Assembly: GCF_030818655.1 (NCBI RefSeq)
Contig: NZ_JAUTAN010000001.1
Location: 124,001-188,000 of the forward strand
From: Nocardioides zeae
GTDB lineage: Bacteria > Actinomycetota > Actinomycetes > Propionibacteriales > Nocardioidaceae
Length of the DNA: 64,000 nucleotides
Direction of reading: 5' to 3'
Position 1 is the first letter of the stretch, and every line of letters starts with the position of its first letter. Below are positions 1-9,136 of the stretch, one piece after another. The notes below the pieces were generated by a model. It saw only the letters and a list, made by a program, of their open reading frames with translations, ran no database searches and had not been told where the DNA came from. The translations under genes and the position numbers were made by a program.

Positions 1-239
1 TGCCGCTTGTCGTCGGTGATGTGGCCGGCGGCCGTGAGGAACGCGATGGCCGCGCCCCACTCGTCCTCGGTGAGCCGCACCTCCCGCACGAACGCGTGCA
101 GGTGCCGCGTCAGCGCCTGCATGAGGGTCCGCAGCCGGTCGTCCTCGCACCCGTCGAACGACGCCACGACGCGGGCGACGAGCTCCTCCTCGCGGGCGGC
201 CTGCTCAGGGCTGGTCCCGGGGCTGGTCTCAGGGTTCAT
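1..239 (-). CDS. Intradiol ring-cleavage dioxygenase (catechol/hydroxyquinol 1,2-dioxygenase type), N-terminal part
   Basis: This is the first 79 codons of a minus-strand gene that continues beyond the left edge. The visible protein begins [10 protein letters not shown] and includes [18 protein letters not shown] and [18 protein letters not shown], which match the N-terminal helical domain of intradiol dioxygenases. The iron-binding catalytic domain lies outside the window. Its ATG overlaps the stop of the upstream maleylacetate reductase gene (ATGA), so the two are translationally coupled. Next to a maleylacetate reductase and an aromatic FAD hydroxylase, the most likely substrate is hydroxyquinol (1,2,4-trihydroxybenzene), cleaved to maleylacetate. 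The family is clear; the substrate is inferred from context. Confidence 0.82.
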   Translation of the reverse strand, partial: MNPETSPGTSPEQAAREEELVARVVASFDGCEDDRLRTLMQALTRHLHAFVREVRLTEDEWGAAIAFLTAAGHITDDKR

Positions 240-1285
240 GCTGGCTCCTCTCCGGCCCACGCCGCTCGGAGCAGCGCGGTGAGGTTGTCGATGGTGACGG
301 GCGTGGGGTTGTCCGCGGGGATCGCGGCCAGGACGGCCGGCACGGCGGCGGCGATGCCGTCCTCCGGCATGCCGTGGTCGCGCAGCGCGACGGGGGCGTC
401 GACGGCCCGGCGCAGGGCGGCGAGCCCCGCGACCGCGCTCGGTGCGTCGAACGCCGCGGCGATCCGGCGCTCGGCCTCGGGCGCGTGCGGGGCGTTGAAC
501 GCCAGGACGTGCGGCAGGACGACGGCGTGGGTCTGCGCGTGGGGCAGGTCGAACATGCCGCCCAGGACGTGGCAGATCTTGTGGTGCATCCCCGAGCCGG
601 CGCTCGCGAAGGAGACGGCGGCGAGGTACGCGCCGTACAGGGTCTGCTCGACGCCGGCGTCCTCGCCGCGGGCGACGGCGGGCAGCCCGGCCGCCAGGCC
701 CCGGATGCCCTCGCCCGCCAGCGCTTGGTCGATGGGGTCCACCCGCGGCCCCCACATCGCGTCGACGCAGTGGGCGAGCGCGTTGAGGCCGGACGCCACT
801 GCCATCCCGGCGGGCAGCGAGGTGAGGAGCGTCGCGTCGTAGACCACCGACCGCGGGAGCACCCGGCGGTCGACCCCCGTCGTCTTCGTGCCGTCCTCCG
901 TGAGGCCCCAGACGTCGGTGGCCTCGGAGCCGGCGTACGTCGTGGGCACGGCCACGAGCGGCAGTCCCGTCGTGAGCGCCACCGCCTTGCCGAGCCCGGT
1001 GGTCGAGCCCCCGCCGACGGTGACGACCACGTCGACGTCGGCCTCGGCGGCCGCCTGCCGCGCGCGCTCCGCGACCGGGACCGGCACGTGCATGACCACC
1101 TCCTCGTGGCGCAGGACGACGGGCAGCCCGGCCGCGATCGGGTCCGCCAGGGCCGCCTCGCGCTTCGAGGCGACGAGCATGACGCGACGGCCGTCCAGGG
1201 CGTCGACCTCGGCCGCCACCGCCTCGGCGGCGGCGCCCGGGGCGAAGACGACCCGCTGCGGGAGCGTCTCGTGGGTGAACCTCAC
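236..1285 (-). CDS. Maleylacetate reductase (iron-containing alcohol dehydrogenase family)
   Basis: A 349-aa protein, the usual length for maleylacetate reductase, which reduces maleylacetate to 3-oxoadipate with NAD(P)H at the end of hydroxyquinol and chloroaromatic pathways. Visible landmarks are the nucleotide-binding [16 protein letters not shown], the [10 protein letters not shown] segment, and the metal-site region with HCVDAMW and [12 protein letters not shown] plus [11 protein letters not shown]. The frame is open much further upstream, but the start is set at the GTG at 1285 because it overlaps the stop of the FAD hydroxylase gene (GTGA) and the protein then begins [17 protein letters not shown], as the family does. 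It sits mid-operon between hydroxylase and dioxygenase and supports a resorcinol/hydroxyquinol route. Confidence 0.9.
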   Translation of the reverse strand: MRFTHETLPQRVVFAPGAAAEAVAAEVDALDGRRVMLVASKREAALADPIAAGLPVVLRHEEVVMHVPVPVAERARQAAAEADVDVVVTVGGGSTTGLGKAVALTTGLPLVAVPTTYAGSEATDVWGLTEDGTKTTGVDRRVLPRSVVYDATLLTSLPAGMAVASGLNALAHCVDAMWGPRVDPIDQALAGEGIRGLAAGLPAVARGEDAGVEQTLYGAYLAAVSFASAGSGMHHKICHVLGGMFDLPHAQTHAVVLPHVLAFNAPHAPEAERRIAAAFDAPSAVAGLAALRRAVDAPVALRDHGMPEDGIAAAVPAVLAAIPADNPTPVTIDNLTALLRAAWAGEEPA

Positions 1286-3069
1286 AGCCGCCCCAGGAGG
1301 GTCGCGACGGCCTCGCGCAGCACGGCCGTCGGGTCGTCGGGGAGGTTCGTGGCGCGCCAGGCGACGTGCTTGTCGGGTCGCACCAGGACCGCCCCGGACT
1401 CCTCCACCTCGCGCAGCTTGGCCCAGTCGAAGTAGAGGTCCTCCACCGCACGGCCCGGGCCGATCACGACGGTCGCGAGCGGGATCCCGAGGTCGGACGC
1501 GACCGCGGCGGCGGCGTCGCTCCACGCCTCGCCGGTGATGCCCGTCAGCAGTGTCCAGCGCGCGTAGGGCGCGAGGTCCATGAGGGCGTGCTTGGTGACG
1601 TTGTCGCCGACCCACGCGTGCGGCAGGTGGGCGCCGGGCGAGGTCGACATGACGTGGTAGAGGTCCGCGTCGCGGCTCGGCGCGGGCCGGGTGCCGTCGG
1701 ACAGGATCGCGCTCGACTCGTAGAACTGCCCGAGCTCCACCCCGTGGGCGTTGAACTCGTAGTTCTTGGTCTCCATCGCCTTCACGAGGGCGGCCCGCTT
1801 CCGCGCGCCCTCCGGCGTCGCCGCCTTCCGCTCCTCGAGCGCCGCTGCCATCTCCTCGCCCTGGAGCCCCACGACGCCGAGGGCCTCGAAGAGGTCGCCG
1901 AACTCGCGGGCGGAGCGGTTGGCGCGCGTCACGATGCGCTGCGCGACCGGGGCCCGCTCGGCCTCGTAGGAGTCGAGGAGCGAGGGCGCGGCGTACCCCT
2001 GCAGGACGGCCGCGAGCTTCCACGCCAGGTTGTAGGCGTCCTGGACGGACGTGTTGGAGCCGAGGCCGTTCGACGGCGGGTGGCGGTGGATCGCGTCGCC
2101 CGCGGCGAAGACGCGGCCCTGCTGGAGGGTGGTCGCATACATCTCGTTGACGCCCCAGAGCGAGAACCCGGTGATCTCGGGCTCCAGGTCGGGCATGCCC
2201 AGCAGGTCCCGCACGATGTCCTTCGCCATCTCCTCGTCGAGCACGGGCGGCGGGCCGGCGATGTCGTAGCCCCACACGATGAGCCACTCGTCCCACGGGC
2301 GCACCATGCGCACGAGGCCGGTGCCGATGCCGCCGACGTTCGAGCCGGGCTGGATCACCCAGTAGAGGACCGAGGGGCGGTGGTCGACGAGCGCCGCGAT
2401 GTCAGCCTTGAAGGTGATATTCATCGAGCCGGCGATGTCCATGGCGCCCTCGTAGGTGAGCCCGATGTCCGCGGCCACCTTCGAGCGAGCGCCGTCGGCG
2501 CCGATGACGTACTTCGCGCGGATCTGGTACTCGTGCCCGGTCAGCCGGTCCCGCACGTCGATGGTCACGCCGTCGTCGTCCTGCACGAGACCGAGGTACT
2601 CCGTCGAGAAGCGGACGTGCGCGCCCCGCTGGGCCGCGTTCCGCACGAGGATCGGCTCGAGGTAGGTCTGCGGGATGTCGACGGTCAGGCAGGGGGAGGC
2701 GAGCCGGTAGTCACCCTCCCGGTCGGGACGGGTGCCCCACGTGTGGATGCGCCCGATCTCCTCCCCGGCGATGCTCGTGCAGAACACGGTGTCGCCGACG
2801 AGCTCGTGCGGCGTCGCGTCGGCGAGCACCTGGTCCTCGATCCCGAGGTCGCGGAAGATCTCCATCGCGCGCTGGTTCGTGATGTGCGCGCGGGGCGTGT
2901 TCGCGGTCCAGCGGTACTTCGTGATCATCGTCGTGGCCACGCCCAGCTCCGCGAGGCAGAGCGCAGCGGCCGCGCCGGCCGGACCCGACCCCACGATCAG
3001 CACGTCGGTCTCCACGACCGACCCCCGGGGCACCTCGGTCTCCTGCAGACCGTCGTCGAACACGGGCAT
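1282..3069 (-). CDS. FAD-dependent aromatic hydroxylase (phenol/resorcinol hydroxylase, TfdB/PheA-like)
   Basis: A 595-aa class A flavoprotein monooxygenase. The N-terminus has the dinucleotide-binding fold ([21 protein letters not shown], residues about 24-44), then the middle motif [13 protein letters not shown] and the second FAD motif [20 protein letters not shown], with a thioredoxin-like C-terminal extension typical of phenol 2-monooxygenases and 2,4-dichlorophenol hydroxylases. It would hydroxylate a phenol or resorcinol ring to give hydroxyquinol for the downstream dioxygenase. A purine-rich ribosome site (GGAAGGAAG) precedes the ATG at 3069. It is the first gene of the minus-strand operon and is divergent from the AraC gene, the likely regulator. 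The exact substrate is inferred. Confidence 0.9.
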   Translation of the reverse strand: MPVFDDGLQETEVPRGSVVETDVLIVGSGPAGAAAALCLAELGVATTMITKYRWTANTPRAHITNQRAMEIFRDLGIEDQVLADATPHELVGDTVFCTSIAGEEIGRIHTWGTRPDREGDYRLASPCLTVDIPQTYLEPILVRNAAQRGAHVRFSTEYLGLVQDDDGVTIDVRDRLTGHEYQIRAKYVIGADGARSKVAADIGLTYEGAMDIAGSMNITFKADIAALVDHRPSVLYWVIQPGSNVGGIGTGLVRMVRPWDEWLIVWGYDIAGPPPVLDEEMAKDIVRDLLGMPDLEPEITGFSLWGVNEMYATTLQQGRVFAAGDAIHRHPPSNGLGSNTSVQDAYNLAWKLAAVLQGYAAPSLLDSYEAERAPVAQRIVTRANRSAREFGDLFEALGVVGLQGEEMAAALEERKAATPEGARKRAALVKAMETKNYEFNAHGVELGQFYESSAILSDGTRPAPSRDADLYHVMSTSPGAHLPHAWVGDNVTKHALMDLAPYARWTLLTGITGEAWSDAAAAVASDLGIPLATVVIGPGRAVEDLYFDWAKLREVEESGAVLVRPDKHVAWRATNLPDDPTAVLREAVATLLGRL

Positions 3070-3210
3070 GTGCGCTTCCTTCCTGTACGGCGTGCCGCGA
3101 GTCTCGATCGCCGGCGGCGGTCCCGGAAGGCTCCGGAGCCGGGATGGCGGAAATGCGTATGTCGCCCGTCACACCCGGTGTGCCACCATGCCGAGGGCGA
3201 GGAGGTGCCG

Positions 3211-4185
3211 GTGGCGGGCCAGGTGGTGGACCAGGTGGTGGACGCGGGATCGGCCCGTCCGCGCGCCTTCGCGGTGCGGCAGCAGGTCGACGCCTGGGAG
3301 CGGCACAACGACGCGACGCTGCTCGGTCTCCGGTGCGGCGTGCGCGACCGGACCGGGTTCAGCGCGCGCGAGGTCAACTTCCAGCTCGAGGACGTCCACC
3401 TCGCGCACGTGCGGGCCACCCCGCACCGGGTGGTGCGCGACGGCGCGCTCATCGCGAGCCGCCCGGTCGACGCGGTCGTCGTGTACGCCGCGCTCCGCGG
3501 CGAGGCGGTCCTGGAGCACGCGGGGGGACGCCGCGTGGTGCGCCCCGGCCAGGTCGTCGTGTGCGACGCCGACCGCCCCTTCGCGCGCGGTTTCGACCAC
3601 GGTGTCGAGGAGCTCGCCGTCCGGGTTCCGGTGGCCGCGCTCGCCGCCCGGACGGGTCGGCTGAGCCTGGTGGCCCCCGTCGTCGTCGACGCCCGCGGTC
3701 CGGGCGACGACGCCGTCGCGCGGGCGCTCGTGCGCGCCGTGGGACGCGCGGTGCACGCCCCCGTCCCGGTGCCGGCCGACGAGCAGGCGCTGCTCGACCT
3801 GGTGGCCGTGCTGGCGAGCGGGGGCCGCGCGGCGTCCCCGGTGGCCCACCGGGCGGCCGCGCGGGCCTGGATCGACGACCACCTCGCCGACCCCACGCTC
3901 TCCGCCGGGGCCGTCGCGGCGGGCGCCGGGGTCTCCGAGCGGACCCTGTCCCGTCTCTTCGCCGAGAGCGGCACCAGCGTGCCGCGCTACGTGCTCGCCC
4001 GGCGGCTGGCCCGGGCGCACGCCCTGCTCCGCCACCCCGACCTCGTCGGGGTCCGGGTCGCCGACGTCGCGGCCCGCTGCGGCTTCACCTCGGTGCCCCA
4101 CTTCAGCCAGGCCTTCCGCAAGCGGTACGGCGCGACGCCCGCCCAGGTGCGGCACGAGCCGGAGGTCGTGACGTACCAGGGGTGA
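3211..4185 (+). CDS. AraC/XylS-family transcriptional regulator
   Basis: About 324 aa with an N-terminal cupin-like AraC-binding region (for example HVRATPHRVVRDGALIAS) and a C-terminal AraC DNA-binding domain with two helix-turn-helices: LSAGAVAAGAGVSERTLSRL and the end motif VADVAARCGFTSVPHFSQAF followed by RKRYGATPAQVR. The frame is open far upstream because of GC content. The GTG at 3211 is preferred because GAGGGCGAGGAG lies just upstream; GTG 3178 is an alternative. It is divergent from the aromatic catabolic operon and upstream of the ABC importer, so control of one or both is likely. The 140-bp region between it and the hydroxylase gene should hold divergent promoters. Confidence 0.85.
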   Translation: MAGQVVDQVVDAGSARPRAFAVRQQVDAWERHNDATLLGLRCGVRDRTGFSAREVNFQLEDVHLAHVRATPHRVVRDGALIASRPVDAVVVYAALRGEAVLEHAGGRRVVRPGQVVVCDADRPFARGFDHGVEELAVRVPVAALAARTGRLSLVAPVVVDARGPGDDAVARALVRAVGRAVHAPVPVPADEQALLDLVAVLASGGRAASPVAHRAAARAWIDDHLADPTLSAGAVAAGAGVSERTLSRLFAESGTSVPRYVLARRLARAHALLRHPDLVGVRVADVAARCGFTSVPHFSQAFRKRYGATPAQVRHEPEVVTYQG

Positions 4186-4244
4186 ATTCGTGAGACGAGT
4201 TCACACAAAGTGCATCGAGACACTAGGTTCACGCGACGTGAACC
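4182..4244. promoter_or_regulatory. Two inverted repeats in front of the ABC importer operon
   Basis: Two dyads lie between the AraC gene and the permease gene. The first is GTGAATTCGT-GAG-ACGAGTTCAC (4182-4204, 9 of 10 positions paired), overlapping the araC stop codon. The second is GGTTCACG-CGA-CGTGAACC (4226-4244, perfect 8-bp arms), which contains the preferred GTG start of the permease. Both share a GTGAA/TTCAC core. They could be operator sites for a dimeric repressor or activator; the regulator is not identified. The symmetry is read directly; the function is inferred. Confidence 0.5.
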
Positions 4245-5059
4245 GAGTCTCGTCCGTCGTCCGCGGCGCGCTGCCCCACGTGCTCGTGCTCGGGCTGCTG
4301 CTCGCGGCGTGGACCGCGGTGGCGGCCTCCGGCATCGTGTCGCCGGCCTACCTGACGCCGTCGCCGCTCGAGGTGTGGGACGCCTTCGTGCGCGCCAACA
4401 CCTACCACCCGGTGGGCGGGGGCGTGGACCGCGTGGTGCGCGGCGAGGAGAACTACTTCCTCTGGGAGCACCTCGTCGTCAGCCTCCGCCGGATCGGGCT
4501 GAGCCTTGCGATCGCGCTCGTCATCGGCGTACCGCTCGGGTTGGCGATGGGGTACTTCCGCGGCTTCGGCCGGCTCGTGGGGCCCTACGTCGACTTCCTG
4601 CGCTCCATCCCGCCGCTGGCCTACATCGGCTTCCTCATCGCGTGGTTCGGCTTCTACGACACGTCGAAGATCTGGCTGCTCGTGCTCGCGGCCTTCCCGC
4701 CCATCGCGCTCGCGACCCTGAACGGGGTGCGCGGCGTGCGGGAGGACCACGTCAACGCGGCCCTCTCGCTCGGCGCCACGCGCCGGCAGACCCTGCTGTT
4801 CGTGCTCGGTCCCGCGACCCTGCCCGACATCATCTCGGGCCTCCGCGTCGCCGTCGGGTTCGCCTGGACGACGGTCGTCGCGGCGGAGCTCGTCAACGGC
4901 CTGCCGGGCATCGGCGGCCTCGCCTACCTCTCGGGAACCCAGAACAAGATCGCCCTGTCGATCGCCTGCATCCTCGTCATCGGCCTCACCGCTGTGGCCC
5001 TCGACGTCGTCCTCCGCACCCTCGAGAAGAAGCTCGCCCCGTGGCGAGGAAAGGCCTGA
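4238..5059 (+). CDS. ABC transporter permease, TauC/SsuC/NrtB type
   Basis: About 273 aa from the GTG at 4238; a longer version from 4190 would add residues that read through the inverted-repeat region. Several hydrophobic segments are seen (LPHVLVLGLLLAAWTAVAAS, IALVIGVPLGLAMGYF, SIACILVIGLTAVALDVVL). The EAA-like loop ALSLGATRRQTLLFVLGPATL is the signature by which this permease family contacts its ATPase. A binding protein gene follows after 3 bp and then an ATPase gene, so the three make a complete importer of the taurine/sulfonate/nitrate class. Adjacency to aromatic catabolism suggests an aromatic or sulfonated substrate, but nothing in the sequence fixes it. Confidence 0.9.
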   Translation: MNRVSSVVRGALPHVLVLGLLLAAWTAVAASGIVSPAYLTPSPLEVWDAFVRANTYHPVGGGVDRVVRGEENYFLWEHLVVSLRRIGLSLAIALVIGVPLGLAMGYFRGFGRLVGPYVDFLRSIPPLAYIGFLIAWFGFYDTSKIWLLVLAAFPPIALATLNGVRGVREDHVNAALSLGATRRQTLLFVLGPATLPDIISGLRVAVGFAWTTVVAAELVNGLPGIGGLAYLSGTQNKIALSIACILVIGLTAVALDVVLRTLEKKLAPWRGKA

Positions 5060-5062
5060 CCC

Positions 5063-6115
5063 ATGAAGAAGCTCTCGCCCCTGCTCGGCGCCGCGCTGCT
5101 CGCCCCGCTCGCCCTCGCGGGTTGCGTCGGCGGCGGTGACACCGAGGGCGACGCGTCGGCCTGCCCGTGGGAGGCCGACGAGTCGGTCGACACGACGGTG
5201 CGCATCGGCTACCAGAAGATCCCGAACGGCGACGTCGTGGTGAAGGACCAGGGCATCCTCGAGGACTGCCTGCCCAACGCGACCATCGAGTGGAGCAACT
5301 TCGCCTCGGGTGGCGACGTCATCCAGGCCTTCGGTGGCGACAGCCTCGACATCGGTCTCGTCGGCAGCTCGCCGGCGACCCGCGCCCTGTCGGAGCCGCT
5401 CAACCTCCCGGTCCAGGTCGTCTGGATCCACGACGTCATCGGCGCGGCCGAGTCGCTCGTCGTGCGCGACGGCGCCGCGACCGACATCGCGGGCCTCAAG
5501 GGCAAGACCATCGCGACGCCCTTCGGCTCCACGGCCCACTTCTCGCTGCTCCAGGCGATCGCCGACGCGGGCGAGGACCCTGCGGACTACAACCTGGTCA
5601 ACTCCGAGCCGGAGCAGATCGCCCCGGCGTGGAGCCGCGGCGACATCGACGCCGCGTGGATCTGGGACCCGACGCTCAGCGAGCTCAAGGCCGACGGCGG
5701 CCAGGTCATCCTCACGAGCGAGGACACGGCGGCCGCGGGCAAGCCGACCTTCGACCTGGCCATCGCCGACCGCGACTTCGTGGCCGACAACGAGGCCGTG
5801 ATGGACGCGTGGGCGCGGGCGCAGGACTACGCGGTCCAGCAGATCACCGACGACCCCGACAAAGCTGCCGAGTCGATCGCCGTCGAGGTGGGCATCTCCA
5901 CCGACGAGGCGAAGGCGCAGCTGGCGGGCTACGTCTACCTGCGGGCCTCGGAGCAGGTCGGCCCGGACTACCTCGGCGGCAAGCTCGGCACCGACCTGTT
6001 CAGCACCGCGCAGTTCCTGCTCACCCAGGACAGCATCGCGGCCGTCGCCGACGAGTCGGTCTACGCGGACGGCGTGAACGCCGCCCCGGCGCAGGCCGCC
6101 GCGGACGCGGAGTGA
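5063..6115 (+). CDS. Taurine/sulfonate-type ABC substrate-binding lipoprotein
   Basis: A 350-aa protein with a lipoprotein signal peptide (MKKLSPLLGAALLAPLALAG followed by the lipobox Cys at about residue 21). The mature part begins acidic, then shows VRIGYQKIPNGDVVVKDQG, FASGGDVIQAFGGDSLDIGL and GSSPATRA, the layout of TauA-like periplasmic binding proteins (NMT1/THI5-like fold). WIWDPTLSEL and the GLKGKTIATPFGSTAHFSLL segment also fit TauA homologues. It would capture substrate at the outer face of the membrane for the adjacent permease and ATPase. The ligand is not predictable from sequence alone. Confidence 0.9.
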   Translation: MKKLSPLLGAALLAPLALAGCVGGGDTEGDASACPWEADESVDTTVRIGYQKIPNGDVVVKDQGILEDCLPNATIEWSNFASGGDVIQAFGGDSLDIGLVGSSPATRALSEPLNLPVQVVWIHDVIGAAESLVVRDGAATDIAGLKGKTIATPFGSTAHFSLLQAIADAGEDPADYNLVNSEPEQIAPAWSRGDIDAAWIWDPTLSELKADGGQVILTSEDTAAAGKPTFDLAIADRDFVADNEAVMDAWARAQDYAVQQITDDPDKAAESIAVEVGISTDEAKAQLAGYVYLRASEQVGPDYLGGKLGTDLFSTAQFLLTQDSIAAVADESVYADGVNAAPAQAAADAE

Positions 6116-6122
6116 CCCGGCC

Positions 6123-6908
6123 ATGACCACGGAGGGTGACCGCAGGGTCGTCGTCACCGGCCTCGAGCAGCGCTTCGGGGACGTGCACGCCCTCGGACCC
6201 ATCGACCTCACGATCGAGCCGGGCAGCTTCGTCACGCTCGCGGGCCCGTCGGGGTGCGGCAAGACGACGCTGCTGCGGTTGCTCGCCGGCTTCGGCGCGC
6301 CGTCGACCGGTTCCATCACGGTCGGCGGCACGCCGGTTCGCGGCCCGGCCGCCGAACGGGGCGTCGTCTTCCAGCAGCCGACGCTCTACCCCTGGCTCGA
6401 CGTGCGGGCGAACGTCGCGTTCGGACCGCGCCTGCGCGGGGCGGCGAAGGTGGAGCGGCGGCGCGCGGCGGACCGGTACCTCGAGCTGGTCGGGCTGAGC
6501 GACGTCGCCCACCTGCGGCCCTACGAGCTGTCCGGCGGCATGCAGCAGCGCGCGCAGATCGCCCGCGTGCTGGCCAACGACCCCGACATCGTGCTGATGG
6601 ACGAGCCCTTCGGTGCGCTCGACGCCCTCACGCGGGAGCGGCTCCAGAACGAGCTGCTGACGATCTGGCGCGAGACGCGCAAGACGGTCCTCTTCATCAC
6701 CCACAGCGTCGACGAGGCGGTCTTCCTCGGCTCCCGCGTGCTCGTGATGAGTCCCCGCCCCGGGCGGATCGTCCTGGACGAGCCCGCGCAGTTCTCCTCG
6801 CGCAGCCACGAGGTCCCGCCCGAGGAGCTCCGCGAGCTGCCGGAGTTCGTCGCGTTGGCGGCCACCGTGCGGGGAGCGATCCAGCACGTGGAGCCCACGG
6901 CGTCCTGA
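6123..6908 (+). CDS. ABC transporter ATP-binding protein, TauB/SsuB type
   Basis: A 261-aa nucleotide-binding subunit. Walker A is GPSGCGKTTLL (residues about 41-51), the Q-loop is VVFQQPTLYPWL, the signature is LSGGMQQRAQIARVLANDP, Walker B is IVLMDEPFGALD and the switch His is in LFITHSVDEAVFLGSR. That last segment and VLVMSPRPGRIV are typical of the TauB/SsuB/NrtD group. It energises uptake by the two preceding genes; the operon order here is permease, binding protein, ATPase. The ATG at 6123 follows the binding-protein stop by a few bases. Confidence 0.93.
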   Translation: MTTEGDRRVVVTGLEQRFGDVHALGPIDLTIEPGSFVTLAGPSGCGKTTLLRLLAGFGAPSTGSITVGGTPVRGPAAERGVVFQQPTLYPWLDVRANVAFGPRLRGAAKVERRRAADRYLELVGLSDVAHLRPYELSGGMQQRAQIARVLANDPDIVLMDEPFGALDALTRERLQNELLTIWRETRKTVLFITHSVDEAVFLGSRVLVMSPRPGRIVLDEPAQFSSRSHEVPPEELRELPEFVALAATVRGAIQHVEPTAS

Positions 6909-6990
6909 CCCGGTCCCGGCCGCCGGGAATGCGGCCGGGCCCGGGGGCGTCGTACTGGAGGACCCTGACCCCGTCCCGGAGGAGTGACGC

Positions 6991-7935
6991 ATGGCCCGCG
7001 TGGTGCAGTACGCCGAGACCGGACCCGCCGAGGTGCTCGAGGTCGTCGAGGTGCCGGACCCGGTGCCCGGCCCCGGCGAGGTGCTCGTCGAGGTGCGCGC
7101 CGCCGGCGTGAACCCCATCGAGTGGAAGCTGCGGTCCGGCCTCCGGCCGTCGCCGCCGATCATAGAGCCGCGCCGGCTCGGTGCCGACGGTGCCGGGGTC
7201 GTGGCGGCCGTGGGGGAGAACGTCGACGACTGGGCCGTCGGTGACGAGGTGATCGTGAGCGGCGCCACCGGCACCTACGGGACCCACGTCGTCGTACCCC
7301 GCCAGAACCTCGTCGCCAAGCCCGCCGCCCTCGACTTCGAGCAGGCCGCGGCCCTCGGCATCCCCGTCGCCACGGCCCACCAGGCGCTCGCCTCCCTCGA
7401 CGTACGCCGCGGGCACACCCTCGTCGTCCACGGCGGTAGCGGCGGGGTCGGCCAGGCCGCGATCCAGCTCGGTCGGCACCTCGGCGCCCGGGTGATCGCC
7501 ACCGCCAGCCCCGCCAACCACGACCGGCTGCGGGAGCTGGGGGCCGAGCCGGTGGCCTACGGCGACGGCCTGCTCGAGCGGATCCAGGAGCTGGCGCCCG
7601 AGGGCGTCGACCGCGTGCTCGATGCGGCCGGCACCGACGAGGCGCTCGCCGCCTCCCTGGCGCTGGTCGACGACCCGCAGCACGTGGGCACGATCGTCGT
7701 GGGTCCGAAGGCCCCGGAGCTGGGCATCCAGGCGTGGTCGGGCGGTGCGCCGTGGCCCTTGACGCCCGAGCAGCTGCGGCTGCGGGAGGACGCCATCCCG
7801 GTCGTCGCCGACCTGTTCGTCCGCGGCGTGTTCGAGGTGGAGGTCTCGCGGCGCTTCGCGCTCGACGACGTCGTGGCCGCGGCGAAGGAGAGCGAGGCGG
7901 GGCACACGCGCGGCAAGATCGTGCTCCTGCCTTGA
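6991..7935 (+). CDS. NADP-dependent quinone-oxidoreductase-like MDR protein
   Basis: A 314-aa medium-chain dehydrogenase/reductase of the zinc-free quinone oxidoreductase type. It has the N-terminal GroES-like part (GPAEVLEVVEVPDPVPGPGE, AAGVNPIEWKLRSG) and the Rossmann motif VVHGGSGGVGQAAIQLGRHL at about residues 145-165. The zinc ligands of true alcohol dehydrogenases are absent. Such enzymes reduce quinones, enones or aldehydes with NADPH. The ATG follows a strong GGAGGAG ribosome site. It is probably a single gene or paired with the esterase downstream; no pathway can be assigned. Confidence 0.88.
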   Translation: MARVVQYAETGPAEVLEVVEVPDPVPGPGEVLVEVRAAGVNPIEWKLRSGLRPSPPIIEPRRLGADGAGVVAAVGENVDDWAVGDEVIVSGATGTYGTHVVVPRQNLVAKPAALDFEQAAALGIPVATAHQALASLDVRRGHTLVVHGGSGGVGQAAIQLGRHLGARVIATASPANHDRLRELGAEPVAYGDGLLERIQELAPEGVDRVLDAAGTDEALAASLALVDDPQHVGTIVVGPKAPELGIQAWSGGAPWPLTPEQLRLREDAIPVVADLFVRGVFEVEVSRRFALDDVVAAAKESEAGHTRGKIVLLP

Positions 7936-7990
7936 GGATCCCGGCCACGTCGTCCGTCGCCCCTCGACAGGGCCGGCCGCGACTGCTGGC

Positions 7991-9061
7991 ATGACGCGGG
8001 TGAACGCACCCCGCCTGTCGTTGCCCGAGAAGGCCGAGCGCCTCGTCGTCCGTGGACTCGCGAAGGTGCCGCCGCGGGTGCTCGAGCGGGTGGTCGTGCG
8101 CCGGGCGGTCAACCGCGACGGGGAGCGCCTGGCGCCGGAGATCGCGCTGGCGCTCGCCGCGCTGAACCGTCTGCCGGGCAGCGACTTCTCCACCCAGCCC
8201 CTCGACCGGGCCCGCCACCAGATCGAGGCCGAGGCGGCGGTGTTCGGCGCGTCGTACCCGCCCTTCCACCTCGAGGAGGACCTCGAGCTGCCGGGGCCGG
8301 GCGGGCCGGTGCCGGCGACGCGGTACCGCTTCCGGGCGGGGGAGCCCGCCGGTCTGGTCATCTACTTCCACGGCGGCGGGTGGGTGTTGGGCAGCCGGCA
8401 CTCCACGGTCTCGCCGGTGCGGTTCCTCGCGCAGCACACGGGCTGCGACGTCCTCAGCGTCGACTACCGGTTGGCGCCGGAGCACCCGTTCCCGGCCGCG
8501 CTCGAGGACGCGCGGGCCGCCTGGGACTTCGCCGTCGCGCAGGCCCCGGGCTGGGGCATCGACCCGGCGCGGATCGCCGTGGCGGGTGACAGCGCGGGCG
8601 GCAACATCTCCGCCGTGCTCTCGCTGGACCTGCGCTCGGAGGACGTGCGGCCGTGCTTCCAGCTGCTGTTCTTCCCCGTCACCGACCTGTCGGCGAAGAG
8701 CGCGTCCTACGCGGAGTTCCGCGACGGCTTCTTCCTCACGGAGGCGCAGATGGACTGGTACGCCGAGCGCTACCTGCCCTCACCCGCCGCCGCGACCGAC
8801 CCGCGGGTCTCCCCGCTGCTCGCCCCGGACCTCGCGGGCGCACCGCCGGCGTACGTCGCGGTCGCCGGTTTCGACCCGCTCCGCGACGAGGGCATCGCGT
8901 ACGCCGAGCGCCTGCGGGAGGCGGGCGTGCCGGTGGAGCTGGCCCGCGAGGGGGACCTCATCCACGCGTTCATCAACGTCACCGCCGTGAGCCGGAGCGC
9001 GTACGACGCCACCCTGCGCGCCGCCGTCGCGCTGCGGCGCGGGATCGTGGGGCCGGAATAG
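7991..9061 (+). CDS. Alpha/beta hydrolase, HSL-family esterase/lipase
   Basis: A 356-aa hydrolase with the family marks of hormone-sensitive-lipase-like esterases: the oxyanion motif YFHGGGWVLGS, the nucleophile elbow AVAGDSAGGNISAV, the acid region GFDPLRDEGIAYAE and the catalytic His in GDLIHAFINV. It hydrolyses esters in the cytoplasm; the substrate is unknown. The start at the ATG at 7991 gives a normal family length. It is the last protein gene of the chromosome-like region before the tmRNA gene. Confidence 0.9.
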   Translation: MTRVNAPRLSLPEKAERLVVRGLAKVPPRVLERVVVRRAVNRDGERLAPEIALALAALNRLPGSDFSTQPLDRARHQIEAEAAVFGASYPPFHLEEDLELPGPGGPVPATRYRFRAGEPAGLVIYFHGGGWVLGSRHSTVSPVRFLAQHTGCDVLSVDYRLAPEHPFPAALEDARAAWDFAVAQAPGWGIDPARIAVAGDSAGGNISAVLSLDLRSEDVRPCFQLLFFPVTDLSAKSASYAEFRDGFFLTEAQMDWYAERYLPSPAAATDPRVSPLLAPDLAGAPPAYVAVAGFDPLRDEGIAYAERLREAGVPVELAREGDLIHAFINVTAVSRSAYDATLRAAVALRRGIVGPE

Positions 9062-9136
9062 TCGGTCGTGCCGGCTCGTTGGAGCAGGTAGTCTGGGGCA
9101 TCCGCGGCGGTGCTGCGGATGCAGGACAACTCAAGA

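Noticed and set aside
1366-3210. Long plus-strand open frame leading into the AraC gene
   Set aside because: It is antisense to the FAD hydroxylase and maleylacetate reductase and has no family signal before about 3211; GC-rich shadow.
4229-6331. 700-codon minus-strand frame opposite the ABC importer
   Set aside because: Arg/Asp/Glu-rich composition typical of an antisense GC shadow; the plus-strand genes have clear motifs.
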